64,000 nucleotides of DNA from Hydractinia symbiolongicarpus (taxonomy: Eukaryota > Cnidaria > Hydrozoa > Anthoathecata > Hydractiniidae). This document shows positions 12,351 through 25,200 of this stretch, one piece after another. The DNA lies in contig NC_079879.1 of assembly GCF_029227915.1 (NCBI RefSeq), positions 20,970,501 to 21,034,500 on the forward strand, in the 5' to 3' direction. How positions within the stretch are numbered: position 1 is the stretch's first letter; each line of letters opens with the position of its first letter. The notes under the pieces were generated by a model that was not told the origin of the DNA, did no database searches, and saw only the letters and a program-made list of their open reading frames with translations. Made by a program: the position numbers and the translations under genes.

Positions 12351-12914
12351 GTATTTTGTGTTCAAAATGCAAGTTTTCAATAAAATTTTTTATTTGCTCA
12401 TACCCAATCCGAATATTACTAATCCTTGTATAAGTTCCATGAAAATTATATTCAAGCAGTACGATTTAAGAAGGCATAGAATTTTACGAAAAGCAATTTG
12501 TGCTGTATTTTAAAAAAATGGAAAAATGGCATCATCTAAAAAACATTTGATGAAAATCCAGTGCTTTTTTTTTCAAGAAGTAATAAACATGTTCATAAAG
12601 AAAATCATAGAACACGAAGGTTCTGCGCGTGCTAGTCATATGAAAACATCCTGTTATCGCTGTTGCTAATACTGATAACTCAAACTTTGTGACGCTCTAT
12701 TTCTTGAAAACTTAAAATAATCGTTCACCATGAACATATACAAAAACTTTGTGTTTTAGCATGTCCTAGGAAGTCCCGATACTTTCTCTTATCGTACATC
12801 TGATAATACACTTAAACATTGAGTTATATTTTTCCGAAAACCTTGAATAACTTCCTCTTTTTGTGGATTATCGTATGTTTTCAGAGGACCGAAAAGGTTG
12901 ATTTTCGCGCAGTG

Positions 12915-12917
12915 AGA
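12915..12917 (+). repeat. CACTA target-site duplication, right (aga)
   Basis: Partner of 9630-9632. Removing the element and one aga restores a continuous exon 4 that aligns to gene B. Confidence 0.85.
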
Positions 12918-13849
12918 GAACACGGTGATGAAGAAAAATATGGAATCGTTCAGTAATGGATTGAAAAACAAACTCGATGCAATAAAGCAAAAAAATAATC
13001 CTAAATGAAATTACAAAAGTATTTTTACTATTATTCACAAGTAAACAATTTTCAGAACAAAAAACCCAGGGTGTTTTTGTTAACGAATTTAATGCTAAAT
13101 AATTTATTTAATTATACTATCTTCTCAGATATTCCCCCCTTTCACCAACACATCAACACTTATCACAAAGTCCTTCGTTTTGTCTAATTATTGGAGTTTT
13201 GTATAATATCCTTCATTTCTCTCAACACAGTCTTGTAGTTGTTTTAGCACCTCAGATGGGTAGTTGTTTAGCCACTAGTTACTTGTACTTTTAGATGTGT
13301 TTCCGAAAGCAGAGAAAAATTTTGTATCATATATTTGTTTTGTCTTTTTAAAGAAGCAGTCCAGTAAAAAAATCGATTCTTTATAACCCTGTTATTCCGA
13401 TGTAGTATTAAAAAGTTCACAAAGAAATATTTTCTTTTCGTCCGAAACTTGCTGTGATATTTAGGAAAAATACCTAACTTATTTGTTTTTAAATCCAGAA
13501 TGTGTATAAAATACCACTGATTGAGTGATGGCGTACCTGGTGAAACAGGTTTTTATGTGTTATAGAAGACCTTTTTTAGTTCCTTTGTTCTTAAATCTTT
13601 TTTTAGCTATTAAGATATTTAAGATTACAAAAATATATAATCCGGAAGCTTTTGATGTCATATCATGTCTGTAAAAATACTGAAATCACAATGTCAATCT
13701 AATTAAGGTTAAGGATATAACAGTCCCTTCCGACGCACAGTTAGCATATTTAAAAATCCCAGACTCACTAGATAATTTTTCTGCGAAATATATTTTCTAA
13801 AAGATGTAATGATTTCTCTAGAGTACGATATATTATATTTATTACTAGG

Positions 13850-14090
13850 CGTCAAGCCCGTGAAATAATACACTTAGGCATAAGCAAAATTGAAAAGATT
13901 CGTCATTTGAATTTTGCAGTGACCCGTTCATATACACCAGTTAATTAATGTCGCACCGTAACGTCTAAAATATTAACAAACAAGACATGCTTTTTTCGGC
14001 CAATTTAAAGGAAAATTAAACACGTCCACCTTGCTTCTTACAGACAGACAGAGGGACAGACGGAAGTTGCCTATTAATATAGGCGATAAA
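13850..14090 (+). repeat. Dispersed CCGTGG-family repeat
   Basis: Starts gtcaagcccgtgaaataata, contains the ccgtaacgtctaaaatatta and cttttttcggccaatttaaagg modules, and ends in a cagacagacagagggacagacgg tail followed by ctattaatatagg. The first 100 bp align with 30935-31030 of unit 2, so this marks the right end of the A/B homology. Confidence 0.6.
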
Positions 14091-17000
14091 GGGTTTCTAA
14101 AAAAAATGAAAAATCTAAACTAAAAAATACATCCTTTTCTTGATAATTTTCTTTCTAACAAAAGTAGAAGGACACATGATTATTAGTTCTTTAAAACAAC
14201 CAACAAATTGTTATGTTTCCAAGAAAACACAAAAATGGTGTGCAAGAACAAGCTGTTGCTTTTTTGATTTTAATAATATTATCCCCCCCTTTCCCATTAC
14301 TTTAACCGTCACGATACTTTCCTCTTTTGCATCAAAACGTTAAATAAGGGCGTTTGGTCCAGATTTAATAGGTTATTAACACTCTTCACACCATATTCTG
14401 TCTCAGGTAATAGCCGGGAGAAGGATGTCAATATAAGAAACCACGAAAAAAAGTTAAACAAGATAAAAACCAAAAAAAAGTATAAATACGAAATATGCTT
14501 GGACGGTTTTGATGCGTGCTGTTTTTGATAAACACTACACAAATAAAGAAGTTTCAGGACATGTGACAGGACATTCTAAAGATCTTAAACGCCAAAAACA
14601 ATTTGTTTGGAACCTATCCATGTAAGTTTTCAGTACATTTCTCACAACTTTAATCGGGGAAAATCCATCGCTGTAATGTTTGAATTTAGTAGTAGGGCCT
14701 ATGACTAGTTTTAGGTAGAATATGGGGTATTAAAGAATGAGCAAAAAGAAAAAATTGCGTTCATTGATTTTGTATCCATAATATAATCAACATAGACACT
14801 CACTATGCTTTTAAACTAATCCCTTACCTAAAAAGAGTTTCCGAATATTTTGATACAGCTAGATAACGATACTCATTCCTTTTAGGAATCCTTAAATGAA
14901 GTGATAATGAAGAATGTTGTACACTGCAATTTCAGGCGAGTGACTTAATTATACCAAGTTGTTTTATAAGTATTATTATCGTTCAACGCAGTTATAAGCA
15001 AAGCAAAACTTACATTTTTTCGCCAACCGGAAAAAGCTTAAGAGAAAATCTCCCATATAGGGTGGTGGTCAAGATTTAGCATATCAGCAGCACTTTAAAA
15101 CGCAGTAAAAATTGTGTACAAAATTTTTTTGTGTTAAAAATAATACAGATCTTCACCATTCCTGCTGTTTTTGGGTTTCTTTTAATTGGGTTTATACAAC
15201 GTGCGCTCAAAATGATTATATTTGTTTCTTGTTATTAGAGCTCATTTCGTTAGTTGTGACATTTCATTTTCATTTTTAAATCGATCAAATAGAAGACTAC
15301 TTACTTTGACCAAGTAAAGAACTGTAAAATGGTTTAAGAAAGCTTAAATAATGGAAATAAAATAATTATATGATTCAAAATGAAATTAGTTATATAATAG
15401 TCTTGTGGTCCCATTTTAAATTATACCTATTTTCCAACTTGAGAAAATAAATAAATAAATAATGCTACTTATGATCGACTGTTGTAAAAATTAATGCACT
15501 GCTAACTATTTTAAAGTTAGTTAGCAAATGGAAAGTTCTTTTAAGATAATGGTAACCTATGTAGACAGCTAGTTGCTAGAATCAAGGTAATTCCTGTCAC
15601 ACTGTGTCAGTATAAATGCCGAAAAGTATGTGAAGGTGTCCTGTATATACTATTTAACTCATACCTGGATATTGTTTTCCATAGATTGAACGGTTAAACC
15701 CAATAAAATGATTCATACGTAGCTGCAAGCTCTTCATTAGATCAAAATAAATTTTTTTGAGTCCCAATCATTTTAATGCAAGCTTGTTAAATAAATCTGG
15801 CACACAATGTGAGATACTAGCTACAGCAACAAACCAGAATAAGCAATGATCAACTAACTAATGCTGATGTGCGATTAGCTTGTTTTTTGAGCGAGTTATG
15901 GATCAAACATTTTGTGAGTTTGTGAGACTGATGCAATTTAAGCCACACAAAATCAAATTTCGACATCCCACAGGGTTTTATTAAAGCGTGTTATAGTTCT
16001 ATCTTGCTTCTGCGAAAACAAAAACAAGTAGGAAAATTTGGAAGTATATTCGATTACATGGAGAACATTTAAAACATGTCAGTTTAGTATATATTATTGC
16101 TTGTGGTGGAAAAATATGCGTTAATAACTCACCACGCTCCTGTACCCTAAACTAACTTAAATTATGGATTAAGTTGTTATTGTAGAGAACATTCTTCATT
16201 ATTAAATTATGACTTTGTAAATTAATATATCTAAAGGTGATAGTGAAAAAACTTTTTGAGTATGTTAATTTTGGCGAAGATATTAAGTATTGAATGTTTT
16301 CTTTAAGAAAATAAGAAAAGAATAAAGCACATTGTTTTGGTGAAGTGAAAAAAGTGTTGAATTGAACTCAAAATTTATGTATGTACAGCGTTGTTATTCT
16401 TCCCTTCCCTTTAAGTTTAACATTTTTAAAAGAAAATAGTAATGCATTGCTTATTAAAAGAAATGTCACCACATATTTTTTTTGGATCATGTGAAGTTGT
16501 TAGCTACTAATACTTTAATTTGTTTTTTAAATTAAATTGTAATGTTTTACGTTCTTTTTTAACATAAGAAACCTTACAAAAATGCTGGCCATTCTTTCCA
16601 CGACAACTTTTTATTACTTTCCAAAAACACGAAACACACGCATTACACATTTTTTACGTATTATGTTACTCTGATAAGAATTTTAAATTACGTAGAGGAT
16701 TTTATGCATTTGTTTTTTCAAGCCAAATAATTAATGTCTCCGAAACTATGATATAGAAAGTACAATATGAACATCAAACAAAAAGACTAATCGTATTCTT
16801 CGAACAATTTTTTATTTGATATTGGTTATAAAAACAAGGAAGTTAATCAATGCCTCCCCTGTGTTACGTTATTCAATAAAATTGTTTCGTTATGTTAGTT
16901 TTCGGCCAATTGCGAATTAAAGTTGAAGCAATAACCTTGTTACAGAACCCAATGTCAAGATCATGCTGTCACAAATTCCGACCGCTATTAATAATGCTAG

Positions 17001-18589
17001 CGAAAGCTTTGCTTCCTGCGTTATTTAATTTCGCCCCTCCCCATTAACTTTCCATAGGTTTGTCTAAAATGAATGTACATCACAAAAAAAAACAAAATAG
17101 CAGCAATAATTTTTGTTTGCGTCAGCACTATTTCTATGACATCATCAAAAGCTTGATATTTGTCCTAAATGCCATATCTGTTTAAAATTCTATTACTTTA
17201 GTTATAGAGCGAATTTTTATCTTCTGTTTCCGAAAGCTACGTAAAAGTTTAATATGTCTTCCGGTTTTTACAAAGATCGCATAAAATTTCAGTTTTTCCC
17301 GATTTTCGGGTAAAATAAAAAAATCGGGAATCGGGTTAATCACGTGTCCAAAATATGCTATTAATAAACTATTTCAGTCAGAATCATCGCTGATGCATTT
17401 CCATTTGGACGGAAGAGGCTGTTCTGGATTAATAGTTTTTTTATTTAATTAGCTTAAATAGCTTTCTAATTATTGAATAATTTGTATCGTTCTGTTCCAT
17501 TACGATTGCATTTAGTACAAATTGTTGAATGATTTCTAAACAGATTTGTGGCACTACTTAGGATGTTTTATAAATTATATTTTTGTGGACGGATAATGAA
17601 GGAACACAATCGACCACCTACCACCCAACAGTAATTTAACTTATATTGGTTTGCATCACTAGAGTAATAACAATGCTCATTTCAGGAACTTTTTAGTTCT
17701 ACTGAACTCATTTACAAACGAATGTTCCAGAGCAAACTCCGAGGTCAAGTCGATCAATGAGCACAACTCAAGCGCCGCCACATCAGCGTGATTAATATTT
17801 CGGGAATAAGTTACAATTGTTCTTGATTAGGATGTGATTAAAAATTAAGAAGCCTGAGATATTTTAAAAGTAAACATGTTTTACCTAAATTAATGTTTAT
17901 CCCTTCTTATTTTAACCAAATGACCCCATAATAAATTACAGAAAGTAAACTCAAAGTTTATTGGCTTATTTTAAGCGCATGTTAAACTAACACAAAAAAT
18001 GTATGGCATAATTCAGTGCTACAAGAACAGACGAAAATGTAACATTGTCAAGAATGGTACGAAAGACATAAACAGTAAGAAAATTCATCTTCTTCAGATC
18101 TATATCCACAGGAATCCCCCTTTGTAGGAAGCATTTTTTCTCACGGACACTAATAGGTAACATTAGGTCTTGACATCAACTTAAATTCTAGAAACTCAAA
18201 TTCTTAAAAATTTTTAAAATGAGAAATCTTTGTGTCACAGTTGCCGTAGTTTAACAAAGTACACAAAGTTCGCCCCCTTTAGATGGGGTATTGTTACAAT
18301 GATTTGGCTAAAACTGTTTCATTTTCTATTTTTCCTCCAGCCAAAATATTTTGGAGTGGGATGTCACCTTTAAGTAATTTCTTTTTAAGTTCCGTATTAT
18401 ATAATCTATCTTAATCTGGTGTTTGAAAATTACGTATTATTATGTGCCTATATACAAATCAGATAAGTTAATTAGTGAACAAGTTAGTTTAATTCTTAGC
18501 ATACCATGACTGTGATCAAATGTTTTTGTCCCAAAACATTCGATTTAATCAAGAAAAGCGAATCATGATTTCCCACGCTGGCTGTTTCG
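14091..18589. other. Non-coding interval between genes A and C
   Basis: 4.5 kb of AT-rich sequence. Unit 2 has only about 0.7 kb at the equivalent place. A tetranucleotide AAAT run at about 15446-15462 may mark a LINE tail. No coding exon, RNA gene or complete element is recognised. The small frames at 14140-14343 and 14309-14542 are not supported. Confidence 0.45.
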
Positions 18590-18630
18590 CTGTCTCCATC
18601 ACATGATGTTTCGTAAGTCGCTTTTTTCAT

Positions 18631-18640
18631 TATAAATATA
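18631..18640 (+). promoter_or_regulatory. TATA-like box of gene C
   Basis: tataaatata, about 65 bp before the gene C ATG, within a block (18593-18660) that is strongly conserved with unit 2 upstream of gene D, including the same cattataaatataaaaaaaa string near 31720. The position is suitable for a core promoter with a 5' UTR of about 35 bp. Confidence 0.5.
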
Positions 18641-18702
18641 AAAAAAAACACAAGTATATTGAATACAACTGATATAGAAGTGAAAGGCACTGTGGTTGCA
18701 AA

Positions 18703-19757
18703 ATGTTTTCGTTTTTAATTCTAGTTGCTGTGTTTTGTTGCATACCAATTAACATGCATTGCAAACCTCTCACGGCAAATCACATCTTGCTAAAAATCCA
18801 ACACCGATTGATTACACAAGTTAACCACATTTGCAAAGTAGGTATATAGAATGCTTCTTAATATAATGTTTTACGGCCATACCATAATAGCAAGCATCAT
18901 CAGATTCAAATGAATTGCATTTCTTTTCTTAGATGAATCCAGCTCGAAAAGAAAGTGAGTTACTATATCCATATAGCAAAGCAGCTAGTACTAAGAATGT
19001 AAGTTTAGCACATCTTTGTTGAGGAAAGATGTTTTGTAAAGTATTGTATTTAAATACATTGATTTAGTTTGCTGATTTAAAAAAAAATGTTTCACAAATA
19101 ATGGCTTTTTGATGGCTCCCGAGAGATGTTATATTACAAAGTGCATATGTTAAGAGAACTAGTAAATTGAAAGCTGTGCTCATTCTCGTGTGTTATGTAT
19201 AATAACAAAAACACATTAATATAGTAAATAACCAGTTAAACCTGCGTAATTCTTTAATTTATTATATATAATTTTTAGATTTTGCAATGGATGGATGTTA
19301 ATAGGATAATGTTAGAGAATTTCATCAATGTGACAGATCAACTTATTAAACGTAAATCTAACTTGCACATTCTAAAGGACAGTATGTCGACAACATTAGG
19401 CCACTTTCATAAGTTATGCGAGGTGAGGTGTTATTTCTTTGTGGTGTAGGAGCTACCTAAAACTTGCAGCTCTCTTTAACGCCGGTCAAAGCTGTTTTAA
19501 ATTTTGTAATTTTTAAGTGCAAGAAACTATCGCTTTCAATGATTTAATACATGTGATGCTTCGTTTTCTAGCATAAGGCCTGTGTTACGGCCGATACCAG
19601 CTTGGGAAAAAAAATTCAATCGTTTAATAATAGATTGAAAGATAAAGTCGATGCAATAAAGCAAAAATTATTTCTAAATGAAGTTATACAAATATTTTCA
19701 CTATTATTTACAAGTGAACATTTTCCAGAAGAAAAAAAACAGGGTTTATTTTGTTAG
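18703..19757 (+). CDS. Gene C: intact secreted helical (cytokine-like fold) protein, 176 aa
   Basis: Four exons joined by GT-AG phase-0 introns: 18703-18837, 18933-18998, 19279-19422, 19572-19757. Residues 1-20 are a signal peptide (MFSFLILVAVFCCIPINMHC). Residues 21-45 form an amphipathic helix with hydrophobics every 3-4 positions (ILLKIQHRLITQVNHIC). Exon 2 (46-67) is polar and loop-like. Exon 3 (68-115) has two predicted helices (WMDVNRIMLENFINVTDQLI and HILKDSMSTTLGHFHKLC) with a glycosylation sequon at Asn84. Exon 4 (116-176) has a long heptad-like helix (KKIQSFNNRLKDKVDAIKQK) and ends GLFC. Cysteines 20, 44, 114, 119 and 176 are all conserved in gene B. No known family is recognised by sequence. 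The exon plan and phases equal those of short-chain helical cytokines, which suggests a secreted ligand; that role is inference. Its duplicate, gene D, is dead. Confidence 0.8.
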
Positions 19758-19964
19758 TAATTTTTAATTAACAATTTAATTTTCTTCAGTCAATAGATAT
19801 TCTCTTCAGTTAATAGAATATACGAAACTACTAATTTAACATCACAGGCAAAAATTAGGTATCAAAAATACTTGTGCCTAAACTCAAAGATGAAGATCAA
19901 TCAAAAAAAATTGTTTGATATTACAAGATGGAAGCTAAAGATTTATATTATTTATTGTTTACTC

Positions 19965-20000
19965 AATTATTTATTTATTTATTTATTTATTTTTATTCTT
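19965..20000. repeat. TTTA microsatellite
   Basis: A run of tetranucleotide ttat/ttta units after gene C. The homologous position in unit 2 (32828-32852) has a shorter run, so it predates the duplication and has changed length. Confidence 0.8.
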
Positions 20001-22670
20001 TATTTTTTAATTGGCAAATATATTCTATTGTGGGTAGAGTTTTTAAACTATTCTATCATCAGATAATAATTTTTTTTGCGCAGCCAAAAGAAAATGTTTT
20101 AACAACTTTATTACGGTTAACTATTAGAAAAGTTATAATTTTTTTTAAATTTTTTATTTTTTAGTAAGTTAGGAAATTTTTTTTAAAAAATTTGTATTTC
20201 TTTATAAATATTTTTACTTAGGAAATATAACAATGTAATAGTTGTAGGAAATACTGAAATATTGAAATAGAAGTCCATTAAGACTGCTAATATATGAATA
20301 GTTTTTTTTCTGCTTTAAAGCTTCAAGGAGAAGAAAGAGCAAAATTACGTTTTTTTCTTATTTCTTCTTCTATTCTTCAATTGCTTGTTAAAAAAATTTA
20401 TTTACAGGCCGCTTGCGAAAAAATATACTTATTTACATGTCAAAGCCGACCGGCCTAAAGCTTTGCAGGTGTACATAGCTACGACAGAAGGTTTAACAAT
20501 ATTAGATTATCGTCAAAGGTCTTTTGAGAAACAAACATGAATTGACAGGTTTTGCTGAGGTCACCTGTTTAATGAGTAACTAAATGTTTTTACCCTGTAT
20601 CTCCTTCGTTTTTTTGCACAGTATGAAACCGTGATTATGCTTAGTTTATATTTAGTAATAAACCATTATCAACAGCCATTAAGCGGACGACATTACATGG
20701 ACTCCTTCAGAACAATTGCGAGTGTGGCATAAGTTTTTATATGTGAAAGGAAGGTAGACCAATCATCCTATTTTAATTTCTCTAATCTTGGGTTAAAGGT
20801 CCTACAATAGGCATATTTTCACTTTATTCTTGGAATGCGTACATACAAAGCCCTTCCTATTAGCAAATCCGTATTATGTGTCTAAAGGGACAGTTAGACG
20901 TTAACAATACATGTCGCTAATCGTACTTAAATGCTCTTATCGTGATGTAAAAATAAAAAATTTTAATTAAACGCCTGTTAAATATTCTATTCTTCTGTTA
21001 AACTTATATAATAAAATAAGCTTTGGAAATTCTCAAACTTGATAAAAAGTCAAATTATCAGATTCATAGAGCAAACTAAAAATTTGGTACAACATATTTT
21101 GTTAACTTTATACTATTGATTTTTGTTTGATACCGAGGTTAATAAGTAAAACTAAAAAATTATGAATAGCCATAAATATATTGCTACGATTTTTAAATCA
21201 AAGTGCTTACCATTTTAAAATAATTGAAAAGATTTTCAACATGGTTTTCTTTCTGTCAAATATAAATTATATACCTTTTAGTTATACTAGCGTCCTTAAT
21301 GAACTGTTGCAAATTACAAGTGACTAATTAACAAAATTACCTTCGTGTAAGTAGGAAAACGGTTAACAAGTCTAATAAAAATTCTCCCAGACTAGTTCGG
21401 CCAAAATAAGAGAAGTGAAATACTGGTGTATATGCCATTAGCAACAAAAAGCATAACTAACTAGTTGTTAGACCTTTAAATTAATAATGTATCCATTTCC
21501 CTGTTTTTTTTAAAATAATATTTCGTGCATTTTTAATACGACATTAGTCTGTATGAGAGAGAGAAAGGAGGTATATTACTATACTAATCGCTAGCTGATT
21601 AAAATCCACCACTTAACAGATCGTAAATTTTGTGAATATTTAGCGATTCGGTTCCCATTTCGAACTTGAAAAATATATTATTATGAAAACCAGTCGACAG
21701 ACCGTAAATAAAACGTAAGTATAACTGTGAAACCGCGCAGAGAATGATATCACTAATTTGGTACAACTTTGAGGAATTTTCATGACATCATAATACCTAT
21801 ATTATTTAATGACAATGACTGAAAAGATAAGTGGTAATATCATTTCGGGCATACAACTGGATTATAAACAAAATAACCAGAAGCTTTAATAATTGTGAAA
21901 ATTAGAGGGATGTAAAACGATTTTCTTTAAAAACTATATATTCCTCTACACATTCCAGTAGACATCATCAGAGCGTATATTTTTGCAAATTAAAAGTTAA
22001 AATGTTGCAGTAAGTAAGCGTTTCTATGGATACATATGTATTATATAAAAAAGCTAATAAAAAATACCGACCTAATTCAACAATTTCAATGGGACTGATT
22101 GTTCTTGAACACTTACCAAAGTGTCATCCGTTTACCTTTTAAAATACAAAAACATTTTTCTTAATTTATTTGTGCATTTGAATCTCATGAATATTTGACA
22201 TCATTCATTGTACGAAAAAATTATTTCAAAATATGTGCCCAAAAATGACTTTGACGAAACTAATTTGTTTTCATTTAAAAGGTGTATTATGACGTTGTAA
22301 TATTTGTATTAAATGTGGGGTAATTACAAAGAAAAAATAATTAGTATTTTGAGTAGCCCGAAGATTTGTCACGATTCATTACTTACAGACTAAGTACAAC
22401 CTCTCCCATAACTTTTTTTTTAAGAAAAAGATTATTTGAAAATTGAAACTAGCTTAAATAAAGTACGATACGCTAGGGGCGAAAAATTAAAGATATATTT
22501 TTCTGAAATACTACTATTTTCACTTTTCACTTCAAACTGTCGCAGACAAATCATTATACAGATTATTTATCCCCAAAGGCTCTAGATTAAATGTGTAATC
22601 CCAAGCTTTTGCGTAAAAGTCAATCTTACATGTTTATCATCCTTCTAAAAGTTACTTTCATTTGATTGTA
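20001..22670. other. 3' flank of gene C, non-coding
   Basis: 20060-20960 and 22115-22670 align with unit 2. 20970-22090 is specific to unit 1 and replaces the stretch of unit 2 that holds orphan exon E. I see no exon in the unit-1-specific part. Confidence 0.45.
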
Positions 22671-22677
22671 CACAGAT

Positions 22678-22831
22678 GTAGTTGCCAATTTAGAAAATTC
22701 CCAAATGTTAGCAGTAACATTTCGAACATGTATAAAACAACAGTCTTTAAGACTTCCGGCATCATCTATACAACAGTTGATTCTTCTCAGGGGTTTGCAT
22801 CACAACTGGTAATTGCCATTAAAATGGTATA
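22678..22831 (+). other. Conserved segment with a possible exon
   Basis: After a ttgattgtacacag acceptor-like site, one frame is open for about 50 codons (start CSCQFRKFPNVSSNIS, later SGIIYTTVDSSQGFASQL) and ends in TAG. The aligned segment in unit 2 (about 34945-35090) has lost one base and has TGA in this frame. Conservation is high here relative to flanks. It could be a terminal exon of an unrecognised gene or a conserved non-coding element. Confidence 0.25.
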
Positions 22832-23699
22832 GTTGCGTTGACGTCATAATTGTAAAACATTCCGTTGCTTATGTTTGTTTAGAATTGCATTAACTTCGAT
22901 AACAACTAAACAACAACAAAAGTGAAAGTAGAAAATTACTTGTGAATTAATTAAAAAAAATTAAACTTGTGAAAGTTTGAATGAGTTACAGCCAAATTTT
23001 TAGCTATAACTAACTTGTTACGCATTACATGAATGGTTAATTTAACACTGAGATGCCTTGTTTTTGATGCTCTTCTCAATCGCTTGTAGCACTTAATACC
23101 CTGTATACATAGACAGTTTCACCGCGTGAAAAGGAGGCCTTAACCTTCCCCTTTTTTTGCTGGAGAATGTTTTTGCTTAAATTAAGTATGTTTCACTGTA
23201 AAAAGAACGTGATTTAGGGGTCCCAGCGTGTTTTTAAAGAAGACAAGTTTTCTTCATCACCTGATTATAGTGAAGGACATCTTTTCGACTTTCGTAAACT
23301 TCCTCACCTTGTTGGTGCCTTGGAATATACCAAAAACATTTCAGGAACATATGTATATAAAGGCATTAAAGTATAAGCATATTTTAAGCAGCATATTTTT
23401 CTCCTTACAATCACTCTTTTCTGAACACTGAAGCATCAATAACGTAGGCTTACAACGATATTAAGGAAAACAACTTAAGAGTTTTCAGACACAAGAATTA
23501 AATCGGACATCAAAGATCAACGTAGAAAATTATTAGCTTGAGCTCCGACAGACAATTTTACGCAAGCCTTTCTCAGGTTAGAGAAAAAGAATGATTTGGA
23601 AACATTTGTTGCTTATGAGAACCATTTTTATCTGGTCTCTCTGTCTGAGTTTGGAAGAAAAAATGTACATCAAAACTGGACTATTTGAAAGGTCTTAAA

Positions 23700-24094
23700 C
23701 AAATACAGAGTTAATCCACATATCCACCTAGAGTTGCGAGGACACCACAAGGCGTATAAATATCAGTGTGGAATGAGACTCCTATTTGCAAAAGATTTCA
23801 TGAGAAGCAACGACACTGAGATGTTAAGATGTTGGCAAAAAGTCAACAATCCATCAAGCTGTACAAAAATCCACAATTATTAGCTACAATATGGTCAGGG
23901 ACTGCAGCTGCGAACACGACAAGGATATATCACAACTGCAGCCATGCAATTATGAAGAAGCGGGTAGTTGCCTTCTAGATGGCTTCAACAAAAGATTTAA
24001 AAAGATATCAATAGTAAAGGTTGATACAATGGCTTTGGATCTATTCTGTCCGTGGCTTCCTTTAGATCTTTTGGTAAAAATTGTTGCTAATTGA
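23700..24094 (+). pseudogene. Fragment of a widespread cnidarian repeat ORF
   Basis: The frame at 23891-24094 reads QPCNYEEAGSCLLDGFNKRF then KKISIVKVDTMALDLF. This resembles the PCxHEEADTR...VDTDVVV block found in many uncharacterised, transposon-like proteins of cnidarian genomes (recalled, not searched). Here HEEADTR has decayed to YEEAGSC and VDTDVV to VDTMAL. It is partial, with no intact flanking sequence. Confidence 0.4.
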
Positions 24095-25046
24095 CATCGC
24101 AATACATTGTGGCTACAGGTTCCTGTCGAAATATGTTGTACAACAACATTAGCAAACGGTCTTCATTAGTTAATAACATGTCAATATACTGAAGGAATCA
24201 CATTTTATTTAAGGTTTGTGGCGTTGATGCTTTTCAATAAACTACCTGAAAGACTATTTTTATGTGTTTGTAACAACAGTAATCATCATTATGGATTGTC
24301 TTTATCTTTCCACTTATGCGATTGACCAGATCATTCCAGATTTTCAATTAGATAAATATTGATAGACACGAGAGTTGCCGTCCCTAAAGTCTCAAAAGCA
24401 AGTGCAGAATCGGTTAAGTGTGGTTTGCAAACGCAAATAGTGTAAGTGCAAAAGACATAATTTGCAAGTGCTTTTTTTTCTTGTTACGTGATCCATCACT
24501 AACCGTTTGTTACAAAGGTCACCTATTAACCTCGAACTCTTCTTTTTGTTTGTTATCTAGAATCTTTTTCTTGTCTGCCGTTGTTTGTTTTTTCGCTAAG
24601 AAATTTAGAATTGACGAACAAAATAGAATTGTATCGTTTCTCCTATTTCCATAACTTATAAAAACAAAATTAATGCAGCTGAAACAGGAAAAAGGGAGGT
24701 CCATGACGCTTTACGTATATACCAAGATCAAATAGACACTTCCATTTATACGATTTACTTAAAAGGAATTCTATTATTAATATTCCCTAAAACATTTCTT
24801 ATATCGAACTTCTAACTTAATTTTTCTAATCGAGTTTGCGAAAATGCGTCTACCGCACAATACAACGGCGATGTCATTTTGACATACTCTTGCATGTAAA
24901 AGTGATATCTGGAAAATTAGAATTTGCAGATGAAAACAACTGATGACGCATTTTTGTAAATAACCACAACAACCTAGCGTTTATTTTCATAATTTTACAT
25001 TTTTTACGTCCCTAATTTTGTTTCCATACAAAGTTCAATTTTGTAT
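24095..25046. other. Junction between duplication units
   Basis: Sequence lying between the last landmark of unit 1 and the first of unit 2. The duplication breakpoint should be inside it. Nothing coding is recognised; the frames at 24418-24654 and 24519-24704 overlap antisense and look random. Confidence 0.4.
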
Positions 25047-25200
25047 AAGATGTTAATTCGGTATATATAGAATAGTATCCACTTTATTTAAATTGAGCAC
25101 ATGGAACTGGTAATCGTTTCTGATACCTTTTATCTCATAAAGATACAGTCGGTATGTATCGGAGTGGGTTAAATTAGTAAAACTTTCTAAGTTAAGACCG

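Larger units (their letters stand above)
9633..12914 (-). mobile_element. CACTA (EnSpm) DNA transposon inside exon 4 of gene A
   Basis: The element is 3,282 bp with termini CACTG...CAGTG. The first 15 bases of the inverted termini match except at three positions (cactgcatgaaattc against the reverse complement cactgcgcgaaaatc). It is flanked by 3-bp aga duplications. The uninterrupted site is preserved in gene B at about 30096-30111, which proves both ends. It holds a truncated transposase on the minus strand, a subterminal tandem repeat near its right end and a nested dispersed repeat near 9960. It lacks the N-terminal transposase region, so it is an internally deleted, non-autonomous copy. 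Confidence 0.9.
7842..13083 (+). pseudogene. Gene A: broken paralogue of the secreted four-helix family
   Basis: Exon 1a (7842-7866) starts ATG, encodes MYLILILP and ends CCAG|gtagat. Exon 1b (8028-8137) follows a tttag acceptor and completes the signal peptide (FILSTLSPIYC) and first helix. Exon 2 (8244-8309) is 22 codons, LKPTKKESEVLDAYKDAL then ATNK, with perfect splice sites. Exon 3, present in gene B at 29053-29202, is absent. Its place (about 8740-8850) holds unrelated sequence that reads like a LINE tail (LPEDVKFYLRKAS). Exon 4 starts at 9613, is split by the CACTA element at 9633-12914, resumes at 12915 and has a one-base insertion in the A run near 12990 that shifts frame. Exons 1a-2 look undamaged, so loss was recent relative to the duplication. 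Confidence 0.85.
6720..23800 (+). repeat. Tandem segmental duplication, unit 1 (carries genes A and C)
   Basis: Matched landmarks in the same order occur in unit 2 (25047-39790). They are 6728-6900 with 25050-25200; 7170-13850 (gene A region) with 26750-30935 (gene B region); 18590-20960 (gene C region) with 31675-34110 (gene D region); 22115-23060 with 34435-35350; and 23130-23790 with 38535-39780. The A/B section is roughly 90% identical by eye over long stretches including introns. The units differ by later insertions: CACTA in unit 1, a P element and other sequence in unit 2. Boundaries are approximate. Confidence 0.85.

Noticed and set aside
13005-13187. Open frame after the CACTA element
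   Set aside because: It is the shifted frame of gene A exon 4 and its flank, not an independent gene.
19872-20164. Two overlapping frames after gene C
   Set aside because: Low-complexity translation of a TTTA microsatellite and AT-rich flank.
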